A DNA stretch of 64,000 nucleotides from Desulfovibrio sp. UCD-KL4C (GTDB lineage: Bacteria; Desulfobacterota; Desulfovibrionia; Desulfovibrionales; Desulfovibrionaceae), in contig NZ_VCNC01000005.1 of the NCBI RefSeq assembly GCF_006210265.1, forward strand, positions 1 through 64,000. The letters run 5' to 3'. The notes below the pieces were generated by a model. That model was not told where the DNA came from. It saw only the letters and a list, made by a program, of their open reading frames with translations, and did not search any database. Position numbers and translations under genes: made by a program. The stretch's first letter is position 1, and every line of letters starts with the position of its first letter. Below, one piece after another: positions 38,795-47,593 of the stretch.

Positions 38795-39571
38795 TTATTC
38801 AGAGTCTGGTGTGGCGCCTAGCGAAACTGTGTAATTACAGTTGGCACAGGCACTTTTGTCTTCAGAGCATGTAGAACAGGCTTCGGAAGGAGCTTCAACG
38901 GGGGTTTCAACTTCTTCTTTGGCTTTGCCTGTATTTTCTCCCAAATATTCAGGGGTATAGTCGGTGATAAGAGCCATCGATACAGGGATGATCATTTCTG
39001 GAAGTTCTATAAGCTTGGAATTGATGCTTTCTGTCAGTTCTTTACTCAATTTAATGAGTCTATCCTGAAGAGTGTCCATGTTGATTGTAGGGTAGGCCTT
39101 GCCGGCTGAGAAACCGGATTTTGTACATGAATGGGCTTCACCGCCAATATTCATAGGTACCCCGTAGATGCGGCAGGTGAGAGGCCTGAATTCATAGAGT
39201 CCACAGAGGTCGTCATCACCAAGAAGAGGGCATCTGACGCGGGCAAGTGAAATTTCTCTAATAATTTCCTGAGCAGATGTTCCTGCCTGACTGGCTTTGA
39301 ATGCTCTTCTTTTAATTTTATTGATCTCTCTGTCGGAAACATCTGCTTGCTGCATAATTGTTGAGCGCGCCATTCCACGGAAAGATTCATTGAATTTGTG
39401 GTTCAGGTAAATAGCTTCTACTAAAGTAAGATCAAAAAGAGCATGGCAACAGTCACTGCAGCCTTTTCCACACTTGATGCCGTCATCTGTCCGTTCGGAT
39501 ACTGTTTTGAAAGCCTTGTCCACTTCTGCAACAAGGGCTTCATATTTTTCGAAAATATTGGTGAAGTCCAA
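38795..39571 (-). CDS. YkgJ-type cysteine-cluster protein
   Basis: 258 residues from a TTG start at 39571, chosen because GGAGG lies seven bases upstream. The N-terminal half has the family's metal-binding clusters (CGKGCSDCCHA, then CPLLGDDDLCGLYEFRPLTCR), thought to bind zinc or iron. The C-terminal 40 residues hold a further Cys cluster (CSTCSEDKSACANC), which is not usual for the family. Function unknown. Confidence 0.75.
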   Translation of the reverse strand: MDFTNIFEKYEALVAEVDKAFKTVSERTDDGIKCGKGCSDCCHALFDLTLVEAIYLNHKFNESFRGMARSTIMQQADVSDREINKIKRRAFKASQAGTSAQEIIREISLARVRCPLLGDDDLCGLYEFRPLTCRIYGVPMNIGGEAHSCTKSGFSAGKAYPTINMDTLQDRLIKLSKELTESINSKLIELPEMIIPVSMALITDYTPEYLGENTGKAKEEVETPVEAPSEACSTCSEDKSACANCNYTVSLGATPDSE

Positions 39572-39785
39572 AGCTAAACCTCCGTAGAATATATTAATCA
39601 AAGAGTTACGATGTTAATTTGGCGTAAACTCGTATTAACTAAGTCTTTAATTTATGCAGTCAATCTTTTGGCTTAAAAAATGTAGCGATAATCCGCGTGC
39701 GGTGAGATTAGGAGGAACAAAAAAATGAGCCTCTTCGGGAGGATAAATATCGGCGCGCCGTAAGTGAAGGACTATCTAAAAAGCA

Positions 39786-39817
39786 GGCGGGAATCTAGGT
39801 AAACCGAGACTCCCGCC
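39786..39817 (-). terminator. Intrinsic terminator after the ferredoxin gene
   Basis: Eleven-base arms GGCGGGAATCT / AGACTCCCGCC (one G:U pair) with a ten-base loop, followed on the minus strand by CTGCTTTTTAG. The rest of 39572-39845 shows no gene. Confidence 0.75.
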
Positions 39818-39845
39818 TTTAAAACTTCTTTAAAAGAAGAATCGC

Positions 39846-40034
39846 CTACTGTTCTTCAACAGTGAGAGCACCCTGTTCGCAAACTTCGATGCAAGATTCG
39901 CAACCGAGACATTCTTCTTCATTAACTGCTACAGCTTTGCCGTCCTGAAGTTCGTAAACTTCGGTAGGACAGACATCAACACATTCACCGTCGCCATTAC
40001 ATTTGTCTGTATCAATAGTGATAGTATAACCCAT
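39846..40034 (-). CDS. Ferredoxin of the D. africanus ferredoxin III type (Asp cluster ligand)
   Basis: 62 residues with two cluster-binding motifs. The second is complete (C42-x2-C45-x2-C48-x3-C52). In the first, C12-x5-C18-x3-C22-P, the second ligand position is Asp15 (Asp14 after Met removal) instead of Cys. The same Asp is found in D. africanus ferredoxin III and Pyrococcus furiosus ferredoxin, whose cluster switches between 3Fe-4S and 4Fe-4S and can take up other metals. A soluble low-potential electron carrier. Its promoter and leader hairpin are listed separately. Confidence 0.93.
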   Translation of the reverse strand: MGYTITIDTDKCNGDGECVDVCPTEVYELQDGKAVAVNEEECLGCESCIEVCEQGALTVEEQ

Positions 40035-40070
40035 GGTGTACCTCCAAAAGATTGATTTTTAGCCACTGAT

Positions 40071-40106
40071 AGCCTGTACAAAATAGCCTGAAAGGCTGTG
40101 CAGGCT
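40071..40106. promoter_or_regulatory. Nested hairpin at the 5' end of the ferredoxin transcript
   Basis: AGCCTG (40071-40076) pairs with CAGGCT (40101-40106), enclosing AGCCT/AGGCT with a three-base loop. The predicted ferredoxin transcription start falls at about 40105, so the mRNA would begin almost in this structure, which may stabilise it. Confidence 0.45.
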
Positions 40107-40111
40107 TTTGC

Positions 40112-40141
40112 ATTATGGTCGAGTTGAATTGGAAATTCAAC
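40112..40141 (-). promoter_or_regulatory. Ferredoxin promoter overlapped by a palindrome
   Basis: On the minus strand TTGAAT (40140-40135), 17 bases, CATAAT (40117-40112, five of six). The -35 lies inside the perfect palindrome GTTGAATT-GGA-AATTCAAC (40123-40141), a possible repressor site. The remaining spacer up to 40393 shows nothing further except the aminopeptidase ribosome site. Confidence 0.5.
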
Positions 40142-40393
40142 TTAAACCCCGAGACAGGGCTTGTGAAATTTGGATATCCACAAGCAACTCCTGTGTCAAG
40201 GAGCCAATGGGGAAAAACGAAAGAAACATTGTAATTGGTTTAATTAAATTTCGCTTTGTTTGATAAAAATATAAATGGTATTGCTTTTTTGCCTAATGTA
40301 ATTACCTTGAAACAGTACATTTAAGTACATCTAAACATAGAGATTTGAGTTTTAACGAGACATAAGATTTAGTAAAAATTATCAGGAGATATT

Positions 40394-41593
40394 ATGCTGA
40401 CTGAAAAGCAACTTAAAAAATATGTGGATGCTTTGTGGTGGGGGCTTACTACAGCCAGAACCAAACCCTATAAAAAGGGTGACGTTATTATGATTCGCTA
40501 CGAAGCAGAGGCTCTGCCGTTAGCTGAACTTGTCTTTAAAAAACTCATAGATGAAGGTATGAATCCAGTTCCAAGGCTGAGTCTTACTCCTTCTATGGAA
40601 AAAAGTTTTTACGGTGCTGGAAATGATGATCAGATTACTTTTATTACTCCAGGCGATGAAGAGCTGAATAAAAATCTTAATGGACTTATTGCTCTTCTTG
40701 CGCCTTCTTCGCTTACCCATTTAGCAGACGTGGATCCTGCTCGTATCGGGAAGTCTGCCGTGGCGCGAAAGTTTATCCGGGATATTATGGAAGTGCGTGA
40801 GCAGGAAGGTGAGCTGGGTTGGACTCTTTGCTCTTATCCTACAGCGGCAATGGCAGAATCAGCTGGACTTTCACTCGAAGAATTTTCGGCGCAGATAGTC
40901 AAGGCCTGCTACCTTGATGATGAAGATCCTGCAGCTCGTTGGAATGATGTTTTTAATAAGGCTACTGAAGTTAAAGATTGGCTTAATGGGCTTGATATTG
41001 AATCTTATCGCATTGTTTCAGAGGGAATGGATCTGACAGTACTGCATGGGGAAATGAGACAGTGGATAGGAGTGTCAGGGCATAATATTCCTAGCTTTGA
41101 ATTGTTTATTTCTCCAGACTGGCGCGGAACATCCGGAGTCTTTTATGCCGATCAGCCTTCATTTAGATCAGGTAATTATGTTGAAGGGGTTAAGCTGACT
41201 TTTGAAAATGGTGTTGTAACCGATATTTCAGCGAAACAGGGTGAAGAGTTTGTTAAGAAGCAACTTACAATGGACCCCGGTGCATCACGTCTTGGAGAAT
41301 TTTCACTGACAGATCGTCGCTTCTCCAGAATTGACAAGTTTATGGCTAACACCCTTTATGATGAAAATTATGGCGGAGAGTTCGGGAACAGCCATGTTGC
41401 GGTCGGTGCTTCATATGCGGATACTTATGCAGGAGATCAGGCGAAGCTTAATGCCGAGCTTAAAGAAAAGCTGGGTTATAATACATCTGCGCTGCACTGG
41501 GATTTAGTAAATACTCTTGATAAAACAGTTTACGCTAAGCTTAAAGACGGTCGCGAAATCGTTATATATGCAAAAGGCGAATTTCAGATTTAG
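40394..41593 (+). CDS. M29 family (thermophilic-type) aminopeptidase
   Basis: 399 residues. The presumed metal ligands of the M29 family can be seen: Glu in SFELFISPDWRG, Glu in LGEFSLTD, His in NSHVAVG followed by Tyr, and His/Asp in LHWDLV. Cytoplasmic two-metal enzymes that remove N-terminal amino acids from peptides. AGGAG precedes the ATG. Monocistronic, ending at a strong terminator. Confidence 0.88.
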   Translation: MLTEKQLKKYVDALWWGLTTARTKPYKKGDVIMIRYEAEALPLAELVFKKLIDEGMNPVPRLSLTPSMEKSFYGAGNDDQITFITPGDEELNKNLNGLIALLAPSSLTHLADVDPARIGKSAVARKFIRDIMEVREQEGELGWTLCSYPTAAMAESAGLSLEEFSAQIVKACYLDDEDPAARWNDVFNKATEVKDWLNGLDIESYRIVSEGMDLTVLHGEMRQWIGVSGHNIPSFELFISPDWRGTSGVFYADQPSFRSGNYVEGVKLTFENGVVTDISAKQGEEFVKKQLTMDPGASRLGEFSLTDRRFSRIDKFMANTLYDENYGGEFGNSHVAVGASYADTYAGDQAKLNAELKEKLGYNTSALHWDLVNTLDKTVYAKLKDGREIVIYAKGEFQI

Positions 41594-41620
41594 AAATTAC
41601 TTATTGTTTTTGTATAGTGA

Positions 41621-41656
41621 AAATCCCTTGCAAAGTTTTTTCTTTGCAAGGGATTT
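41621..41656 (+). terminator. Intrinsic terminator after the aminopeptidase gene
   Basis: Perfect 15-base arms AAATCCCTTGCAAAG / CTTTGCAAGGGATTT with a six-T loop and trailing T-run. Confidence 0.92.
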
Positions 41657-41711
41657 TTTAGTTTATGAGTATGTTTTAAACAGAGATTGAAGTGACTCTT
41701 TAGACGTCTAC

Positions 41712-42521
41712 TTAAAACTTTAAGTAGACTCTCAGTCCTGACATATAAAATTTGTTTTTAGGTTCAACCACATTTGCCATTGATCCACCGTAACGAACAC
41801 TGTCCGTTTCTGATTTAGCAAATTGCCAATAACGGAAATACGGTTCAATACCAACGGAATAAGAATTAAAACCATATTCCATGAACATAGAAACTCTTCC
41901 GCCTCCACCGTTCATAAATTCTTGAGTATTTTTAGCGTCTGAGTATTCTGTGCCTGCTTGGGATAATTTACTCTTTACTTCTCCGCCTAGAAATAAATCT
42001 CCTTCAAAAGTTCCCCCGATAGACCAATTGTCGTCCATCTTGGCTATAACATTTAATCCCAGCGGCATGTAGAGTTGTGTAATTTCTCTTTCATAACCAC
42101 CACTGGTTTTTATTTTATCATTCCAGTATCTTCCGCCAATTCCAGTATAAGGTGTCAGACCTATGTTTCCTAAGTCGAATCCCTTACCTATGTTTGCTCT
42201 GGTACTGATAAAATAATCGTCAGTATCACATTTCAGACTAGTTCCGTCGCTATATTGACCAGTATAATTGAGTGATCCGGCAACACCTTCTGCCTCGATA
42301 TTGACCATAATGTTGTACTTAGTAAAATAACTTGTCCATGAACCGAATCCACCATTCAAAATGCCTTTTTCATGCATTACGTTAGGTTCATCGTAGTACA
42401 TGTACATTCCCTCATAGCCAAGCTTAAACTCGCTTGTAGGAAACAGTTGTTTTTGATCGCAATGAGCACTAGTTGCGATTAACAGAACAAAAAAAGTAAA
42501 TAATAATATTAATTTTCGCAT
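41712..42521 (-). CDS. Outer-membrane beta-barrel protein
   Basis: 269 residues from the ATG at 42521 with a signal peptide (MRKLILLFTFFVLL, cleavage after SAHC or nearby). The mature chain alternates aromatic and polar residues in about ten strands and ends in the aromatic C-terminus VYLKF needed for outer-membrane insertion. Family not recognised. Its start lies inside the end of the upstream TetR gene. Confidence 0.75.
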   Translation of the reverse strand: MRKLILLFTFFVLLIATSAHCDQKQLFPTSEFKLGYEGMYMYYDEPNVMHEKGILNGGFGSWTSYFTKYNIMVNIEAEGVAGSLNYTGQYSDGTSLKCDTDDYFISTRANIGKGFDLGNIGLTPYTGIGGRYWNDKIKTSGGYEREITQLYMPLGLNVIAKMDDNWSIGGTFEGDLFLGGEVKSKLSQAGTEYSDAKNTQEFMNGGGGRVSMFMEYGFNSYSVGIEPYFRYWQFAKSETDSVRYGGSMANVVEPKNKFYMSGLRVYLKF

Positions 42522-43126
42522 ATGCATGAGTGTAAAAACATGTTTATAAATGAGTCAATTTCTTTATTAATATCAAGTTCATCTTTAAAAAATAGAGAAT
42601 ATTGTGCTAGTCCGAAAAGGCTGGAATAGTAAAAAGAGGAGGCTACTGCAGGTTTTAAATCCTTGCGGAATGTTCCGTCATTAATTCCATTTTCAAAAAT
42701 CAATTCTACTTTTTTAATAAATCGTAATTCTTCGTCTTTATATTTAAGTTTGAAGGGCATTAGTTCCGCAGACCACTCAGTTTTATTGAAAATTATTTCA
42801 AAAGCTGTGCGAAAGTTCTGGTCTGAAGTTACATGGTGAAGCCATATTTTCATCAGAGTTACAAGAACCTCTTGAGGTGAAGATATTTCATCAAATTTTG
42901 AAAAAAGAATATTGCGAACGGGAAGGAAGGCATGATCAAGAAGTTTTTCAAACAGATCAATTTTATTTTTGAAATGCCAGTATACTGCGCCGCGGGTTAC
43001 TCCGGAATCTTCGGCAATATCCTGTAGAGTTGTTTTAGCATATCCCTTGGTACTGAATACCTTAAAAGCAGATGCCAGCAGAGCTTGTCTGGTTTTTTCT
43101 GCTTCTTCTTTCGTCTTTCGTGCCAT
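42509..43126 (-). CDS. TetR/AcrR family regulator overlapping the barrel gene
   Basis: 205 residues: helix-turn-helix (TTLQDIAEDSGVTRGAVYWHF) like the AcrR/TtgR group that controls efflux pumps, then a ligand-binding domain. Here no pump follows; the overlapping gene encodes an outer-membrane barrel, so the regulator probably controls that porin and itself. Confidence 0.88.
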   Translation of the reverse strand: MARKTKEEAEKTRQALLASAFKVFSTKGYAKTTLQDIAEDSGVTRGAVYWHFKNKIDLFEKLLDHAFLPVRNILFSKFDEISSPQEVLVTLMKIWLHHVTSDQNFRTAFEIIFNKTEWSAELMPFKLKYKDEELRFIKKVELIFENGINDGTFRKDLKPAVASSFYYSSLFGLAQYSLFFKDELDINKEIDSFINMFLHSCICEN

Positions 43127-43270
43127 GATTACTCTCGTTTGTATGTAAAATAAACTTCGCTATTGATATAATTGTTGTTAATTATTACAAATTTGAATGG
43201 TTTTGTCATCATGCAGAATATTGTAATGGCACTGAGCTGTTGTTAAGTTTCTTTCAAATTTTGCAATAAA

Positions 43271-43302
43271 AATGCCCGTATGGAAAATTCCATACGGGCA
43301 TT
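43271..43302 (-). terminator. Intrinsic terminator after pheT
   Basis: Arms AATGCCCGTATGGAA and complement with a two- to six-base loop, followed on the minus strand by TTTTTATTG. Confidence 0.9.
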
Positions 43303-43325
43303 AGTTTTAGATTTATGTCGTCATT

Positions 43326-45725
43326 TTAGAAGCGGACAGGAAGATTTTTTTCCAAAGCGGAAAGAACTTTTGCATGTTCTTTGTCGACTTCTTTATCTTT
43401 AAGAGTTTTCTTGGCGTGACGGTAGGTCAGGCGGAAGGATATATTACGTTCCTCATCCTGTCCTTCCGGAGTGAATACTGTCACCAGTTCTACTGATTCA
43501 AGCAAAGGTAGTTTCAGTCCGAAAATAGCCTTTTTGATAGTTTCAGCGTGTAAAGAGATTGGTGCTATTGCAGTAATATCTCTTCTTGATGGTGGGAATA
43601 CTGGTAGCTGTGCAAACTGAATTTTATGATTCATAACTTTTTCACGCAGGAGATCGGCATTAAGGTCGGCCATCCAAATTTCTTTTTTTGCGTGATATTT
43701 ATTTGCAATCTCCGGTTTAACCATACCCATGAATCCGACTTCGTCAGTGCCGCATTCTATCTTGATACAAGGTTCAAGATATGTATGACCCTCAACAAGA
43801 GATACCTCCGGTGTTTCCAGCTTAAGTTCGTTGATAAGGTGTTCAACAAGGCCTTTCACATCAAGGTAGTCCGCATCTCCGTGCTCATGAGGCCATTCTG
43901 CGTCGTTGCGCTGTCCTGTGAGCATAAAGCCTATTCTGGTCTGTTCAAAGGTATTTGTAGCGGAAGTCGTATCTTCAACAAAATTTTTGGCAATTTCAAA
44001 AATTCTGATGTGCGTATTACCTTGTGCCAAGTTATGACGTACGGTGTTTAGCATGCCAGGAGCAAGCGCGGTACGCATGACATTTTGATCTTCGCTAAGT
44101 GGATTTGCAATGTGAACTCTTCCTTCAGAGGGCAGTCCTAAAAGATCAAGATCTTCATCACCTACAAAGCTGTAGTTAACAGCTTCATGCAAACCTACGC
44201 CGCATCCCCAGTATTTGAGACGACGGTAGAAACCGTATGGAGTATCTGCGGTTACTGCTGAATCAAAATTCTTGGAAATGCGTGGAAGAACAGAAGGTAT
44301 TTTATCCATTCCAAAATAGCGTGCGACTTCTTCGTAAAGATCGGCCTCACGTTCTAGATCAAGTCTGAATGAAGGGGTAGTTACTTTCCAGCAATCAGCG
44401 TCAGAGTCATTAACTTTCAGTCCCATAAGGGTAAAAGCGTTTTTACTGAATTCAGGCTCGAGAGAAAGCCCTAGACGTGCATTGCAGCGAGCATGACGGT
44501 AACTGTGAGTACGAGTCTGCCAAGGAGTAGGTTCGTTTTTAGCTACACCTGAAATAACTTTTGCACCGGAAAGTTCGCTCATAAGCTGAGCAGCTCTGTC
44601 CATGGCATAAGTGCTAAGTTGCTGGTCTACGCCGCGTTCAAATCTGTATGAGGCTTCAGAAGGCAGAGATAATCTGCGAGCTGTTTTACGGATAAGGCCC
44701 GGCTTGAAAACTGCGCTTTCTAAAACAACGTTCTTGGATTCATCGCTGATTTCAGAATTCATGCCACCCATAACCCCGGCTAATGCAACAGGGCGCTCAG
44801 CATCCCAGATTAACAGATCGGAATCATTAAGAGTGCGTTCCTGTTCATCAAGAGTTGTGAACTTCATGTTGTCAGATGCAAATCCGACTCTGATGGAATC
44901 GCCTTTCAGTAGATCGCGGTCAAACGAGTGTAAGGGCTGACCAAGTTCAAAAAGAATATAGTTTGTAACATCGACAATGTTGCTGATAGGGCGGACACCG
45001 ACAGAAAGAAGACGGTAGCGCATCCAGTCAGGGGAAGGTTTGATTACAGCACCTTCGAGAATTCTGGCCTGATAAAGAGGACAGATTTCAGGAGAGTCTA
45101 TGTTAATCTTCAGCATATCTGCTGCATTGCCACCTGATTCAACCAGATTCAGTGCAGGCAGTGTCAGTGGTAAGTTGAAGCCAAGAGCTGTTTCGCGGGC
45201 AATTCCTAACATTGAAAGGCAGTCAGCTCTGTTAGGAGTGACACCGAGATCAAGAATTGTTGTTTCAAGGTTCATACCCTCAACAAAATTCTGACCTGGT
45301 TTCAATGTTTCAGGGAGAACCATGATGCCTTCATGGGCCTCAGACAGTTCAAGCTCTCTTTCTGAGCAGATCATCCCGAAAGATTTAATTCCGCGAAGTT
45401 TGGCTTTTTTGATCTTAATGCCACCGGGGATAGTTGTGCCGACTTTTGCTACAGGAACGTTTTGTCCTGCCGCAATGTTCGGTGCTCCGCAGACGATCTC
45501 GAGCAGTTCGTTCTCACCTACGTCTACCTTGCATACGGAGAGCTTCTCAGCTTCAGGATGGCGTCCACATTCAACTACGTGTCCGACAACTATGGGAGCG
45601 ATTGCTTCAAAGGGATTATAAATTTCTTCAAGTTCAAGACCGAGCATAGTCAGTCTGTCACCAAGCTCCTGAATTTCGCCTTCGTAAGGTACGAAATCGC
45701 GTAGCCATTGCATGCTTAAAAGCAT
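43326..45725 (-). CDS. pheT: Phenylalanyl-tRNA synthetase beta subunit
   Basis: 799 residues, full length: N-terminal tRNA-binding (EMAP-like) domain (VVGHVVECGRHPEAEKLSVCKVD), B3/B4 editing region, B5 domain, catalytic-like core, and C-terminal anticodon-binding domain ending ALEKNLPVRF. Partner of PheS in the tetramer charging tRNA-Phe. GGAGG precedes the ATG. Unusually, a terminator-like hairpin lies between pheS and this gene. Confidence 0.97.
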   Translation of the reverse strand: MLLSMQWLRDFVPYEGEIQELGDRLTMLGLELEEIYNPFEAIAPIVVGHVVECGRHPEAEKLSVCKVDVGENELLEIVCGAPNIAAGQNVPVAKVGTTIPGGIKIKKAKLRGIKSFGMICSERELELSEAHEGIMVLPETLKPGQNFVEGMNLETTILDLGVTPNRADCLSMLGIARETALGFNLPLTLPALNLVESGGNAADMLKINIDSPEICPLYQARILEGAVIKPSPDWMRYRLLSVGVRPISNIVDVTNYILFELGQPLHSFDRDLLKGDSIRVGFASDNMKFTTLDEQERTLNDSDLLIWDAERPVALAGVMGGMNSEISDESKNVVLESAVFKPGLIRKTARRLSLPSEASYRFERGVDQQLSTYAMDRAAQLMSELSGAKVISGVAKNEPTPWQTRTHSYRHARCNARLGLSLEPEFSKNAFTLMGLKVNDSDADCWKVTTPSFRLDLEREADLYEEVARYFGMDKIPSVLPRISKNFDSAVTADTPYGFYRRLKYWGCGVGLHEAVNYSFVGDEDLDLLGLPSEGRVHIANPLSEDQNVMRTALAPGMLNTVRHNLAQGNTHIRIFEIAKNFVEDTTSATNTFEQTRIGFMLTGQRNDAEWPHEHGDADYLDVKGLVEHLINELKLETPEVSLVEGHTYLEPCIKIECGTDEVGFMGMVKPEIANKYHAKKEIWMADLNADLLREKVMNHKIQFAQLPVFPPSRRDITAIAPISLHAETIKKAIFGLKLPLLESVELVTVFTPEGQDEERNISFRLTYRHAKKTLKDKEVDKEHAKVLSALEKNLPVRF

Positions 45726-45739
45726 TGGGGGCCTCCGGC

Positions 45740-45772
45740 GGTCCGATTTTACCTGATTAAGGTATTCGGACC
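45740..45772 (-). promoter_or_regulatory. Hairpin just upstream of pheT
   Basis: GGTCCGA / TCGGACC outer stem with an ACCT/AGGT inner stem, 15 bases before the pheT start and next to its ribosome site; could modulate pheT translation. Confidence 0.4.
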
Positions 45773-45825
45773 AGAAAACTTTTATGAATGTGTTCGTGAA
45801 AGGGGAACAGCCTTAAAAAATAATA

Positions 45826-45857
45826 TTGCAGAGCAGAATAAATATCCTGCTCTGCAA
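45826..45857 (-). terminator. Terminator-like hairpin between pheS and pheT
   Basis: Perfect eleven-base arms TTGCAGAGCAG / CTGCTCTGCAA with a ten-base loop, followed on the minus strand by TATTATTTTTTAAG. It begins 15 bases after the pheS stop. If active it would reduce pheT relative to pheS. Confidence 0.6.
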
Positions 45858-45871
45858 GCCCTTAATAAGGG

Positions 45872-46921
45872 TTAGGAAAACTGTTCTAAAAACCGGATAT
45901 CGTTTTCAAAAAACATACGCAGATCGCCGATGCCGTATTTCAGCATAGCTACGCGTTCGATACCAAGTCCGAATGCGAAACCGGAATATTTTTCGGTGTC
46001 GTAGTCAACGGATTTCATGACGTTAGGGTCCATCATTCCGCAACCCAGAATTTCCACCCAGCCGGTTTGTTTGCATACTCGGCAAGGTTGTCCGTCGATG
46101 TGTCCTTTACCTCCGCACATAACGCAGGAAATATCTACTTCAGCGCTAGGTTCGGTGAACGGGAAGAAACTTGGACGGAAGCGAACTTCTGTTTTCGGTC
46201 CAAAAAGCTGATGGACGAATGCGGTAAGTGTGCCTCTAAGGTCTGCCATACTGACATTCTCATCAATCAGAACACCTTCAATCTGGTGAAACATCGGTGT
46301 ATGGGTAATGTCTGAATCACGGCGATATACTTTACCCGGTGCGATTACTGCGATTGGAGGATTTTTTTCCTGCATTGAGCGAACCTGTAAAGGTGAGGTA
46401 TGCGTACGCAGTAGAAAAGATTCTGAAATATACAGAGTATCCTGCATGTCTCTTGCGGGATGATCGGGTGGCATATTTAAGGCTTCAAAATTGTACCAGT
46501 CGTTTTCGACTTCCGGACCTGTTACGACTTCAAAACCGAGCCCTACAAAAACATCACAAATTTCATCCATTACCAGTGAAACAGGGTGGAGTGAACCTTT
46601 GTGAGGAGTGCGACCGGGCATTGTTGGGTCGAAACGGGATAAGCTCTCAGTAATGGCAGCTCTTTCAAGCTGGGACTGCCTTCCCTCAATCAGTTCTGTG
46701 AGAGCTGTCTTGACTTCGTTGGCTTTTTTTCCTGCGACAGGTTTATCTTCATTGGAAAGGGAGGGGAGGCCGGACATAATCTTGGCAAGGCGACCCTTAC
46801 GACCAAGATATTCAATCCTGAGTTCTTCCAGTTCAGATAAAGAAGAAGCCTGGTCCAAACGAGCTTCACACTCTGGGACCAGGCCTTCAAGTTCCTGTAA
46901 CAGGGACTTTGCGTCCGACAT
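45872..46921 (-). CDS. pheS: Phenylalanyl-tRNA synthetase alpha subunit
   Basis: 349 residues. Class II motifs are present ([18 protein letters not shown]-like segment at about 145-160, [34 protein letters not shown]). An insertion near residues 270-295 holds four Cys in two CxxC pairs (CVMCGGKGH and CRVCKQT), probably binding zinc. It follows rplT by one base in the thrS-infC-rpmI-rplT-pheST unit. Confidence 0.97.
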   Translation of the reverse strand: MSDAKSLLQELEGLVPECEARLDQASSLSELEELRIEYLGRKGRLAKIMSGLPSLSNEDKPVAGKKANEVKTALTELIEGRQSQLERAAITESLSRFDPTMPGRTPHKGSLHPVSLVMDEICDVFVGLGFEVVTGPEVENDWYNFEALNMPPDHPARDMQDTLYISESFLLRTHTSPLQVRSMQEKNPPIAVIAPGKVYRRDSDITHTPMFHQIEGVLIDENVSMADLRGTLTAFVHQLFGPKTEVRFRPSFFPFTEPSAEVDISCVMCGGKGHIDGQPCRVCKQTGWVEILGCGMMDPNVMKSVDYDTEKYSGFAFGLGIERVAMLKYGIGDLRMFFENDIRFLEQFS

Positions 46922-46922
46922 T

Positions 46923-47276
46923 TTAGCTTACCTGAGCTCTAGCTGTCTCAGCGAGCTTGGCGAAAGCGACAGTGTCGCAAACGGCCAGGTCAGCCAGGAT
47001 CTTACGGTTGAGTTCAATACCGGCTTTAGAAAGACCGTTAATGAAGCGGCTGTAAGACATGTCATTAAGACGGGCAGCAGCATTAATGCGCTGGATCCAG
47101 AGCTTACGCATTTCGCGTTTACGAACTTTACGTCCTACATAGGCCATGCAAAGTGAACGTTCTACACGCTCTCTAGCGGTGCGGTACAGTGTGCTACCGG
47201 AACCACGAAAGCCTTTGGCCATCTTCAAATATTTTTTGTGACGCTTATTAGCGGCAATACCACGTTTTACTCTCAT
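46923..47276 (-). CDS. rplT: 50S ribosomal protein L20
   Basis: 117 residues, basic, with the L20 start [15 protein letters not shown] and the [11 protein letters not shown] segment. Binds 23S rRNA early in 50S assembly; in other bacteria it also represses translation of its own operon. Located 68 bases after rpmI. Confidence 0.98.
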   Translation of the reverse strand: MRVKRGIAANKRHKKYLKMAKGFRGSGSTLYRTARERVERSLCMAYVGRKVRKREMRKLWIQRINAAARLNDMSYSRFINGLSKAGIELNRKILADLAVCDTVAFAKLAETARAQVS

Positions 47277-47344
47277 CCGAATCCTCCGAAGCCGCCCGTA
47301 TGCATCTAAGCACGGGCAGGAATACTATTAATTAAAAAAGAGCC

Positions 47345-47542
47345 TTAGGCGTAAGGAAGCATGCGTTTGACTTGACCAAGATTGGCTCCATCAACGAGTG
47401 CACTCTGACCTAATCTGCTCTTACGCTTTGCGTTTTTCTTAGTCAGAATATGACGAAGACCTTGCTTACGGCGTTTGAATTTTCCGCTACCAGTTTTAGT
47501 GAAACGCTTTGCAGCGCCTCTTCTAGTTTTCATTTTTGGCAT
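47345..47542 (-). CDS. rpmI: 50S ribosomal protein L35
   Basis: 65 residues, very basic, with the L35 signature [20 protein letters not shown]. Between infC and rplT as in most bacteria. A hairpin lies just upstream (47566-47585). Confidence 0.98.
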   Translation of the reverse strand: MPKMKTRRGAAKRFTKTGSGKFKRRKQGLRHILTKKNAKRKSRLGQSALVDGANLGQVKRMLPYA

Positions 47543-47565
47543 TTCTATCCTCCTTCGGGATATAA

Positions 47566-47585
47566 CCGACCACTTAGAGCGTCGG
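47566..47585 (-). promoter_or_regulatory. Hairpin between infC and rpmI
   Basis: CCGAC / GTCGG five-base arms ten bases apart, upstream of the GGAGG of rpmI. This is where L20-type translational control of rpmI-rplT acts in other bacteria; the match is only positional. Confidence 0.35.
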
Positions 47586-47593
47586 ACAAAACC

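Noticed and set aside
46608-47156. Open frame of 182 codons on the plus strand across pheS and rplT
   Set aside because: Antisense to two certain genes; serine-rich, low-complexity translation typical of a shadow.
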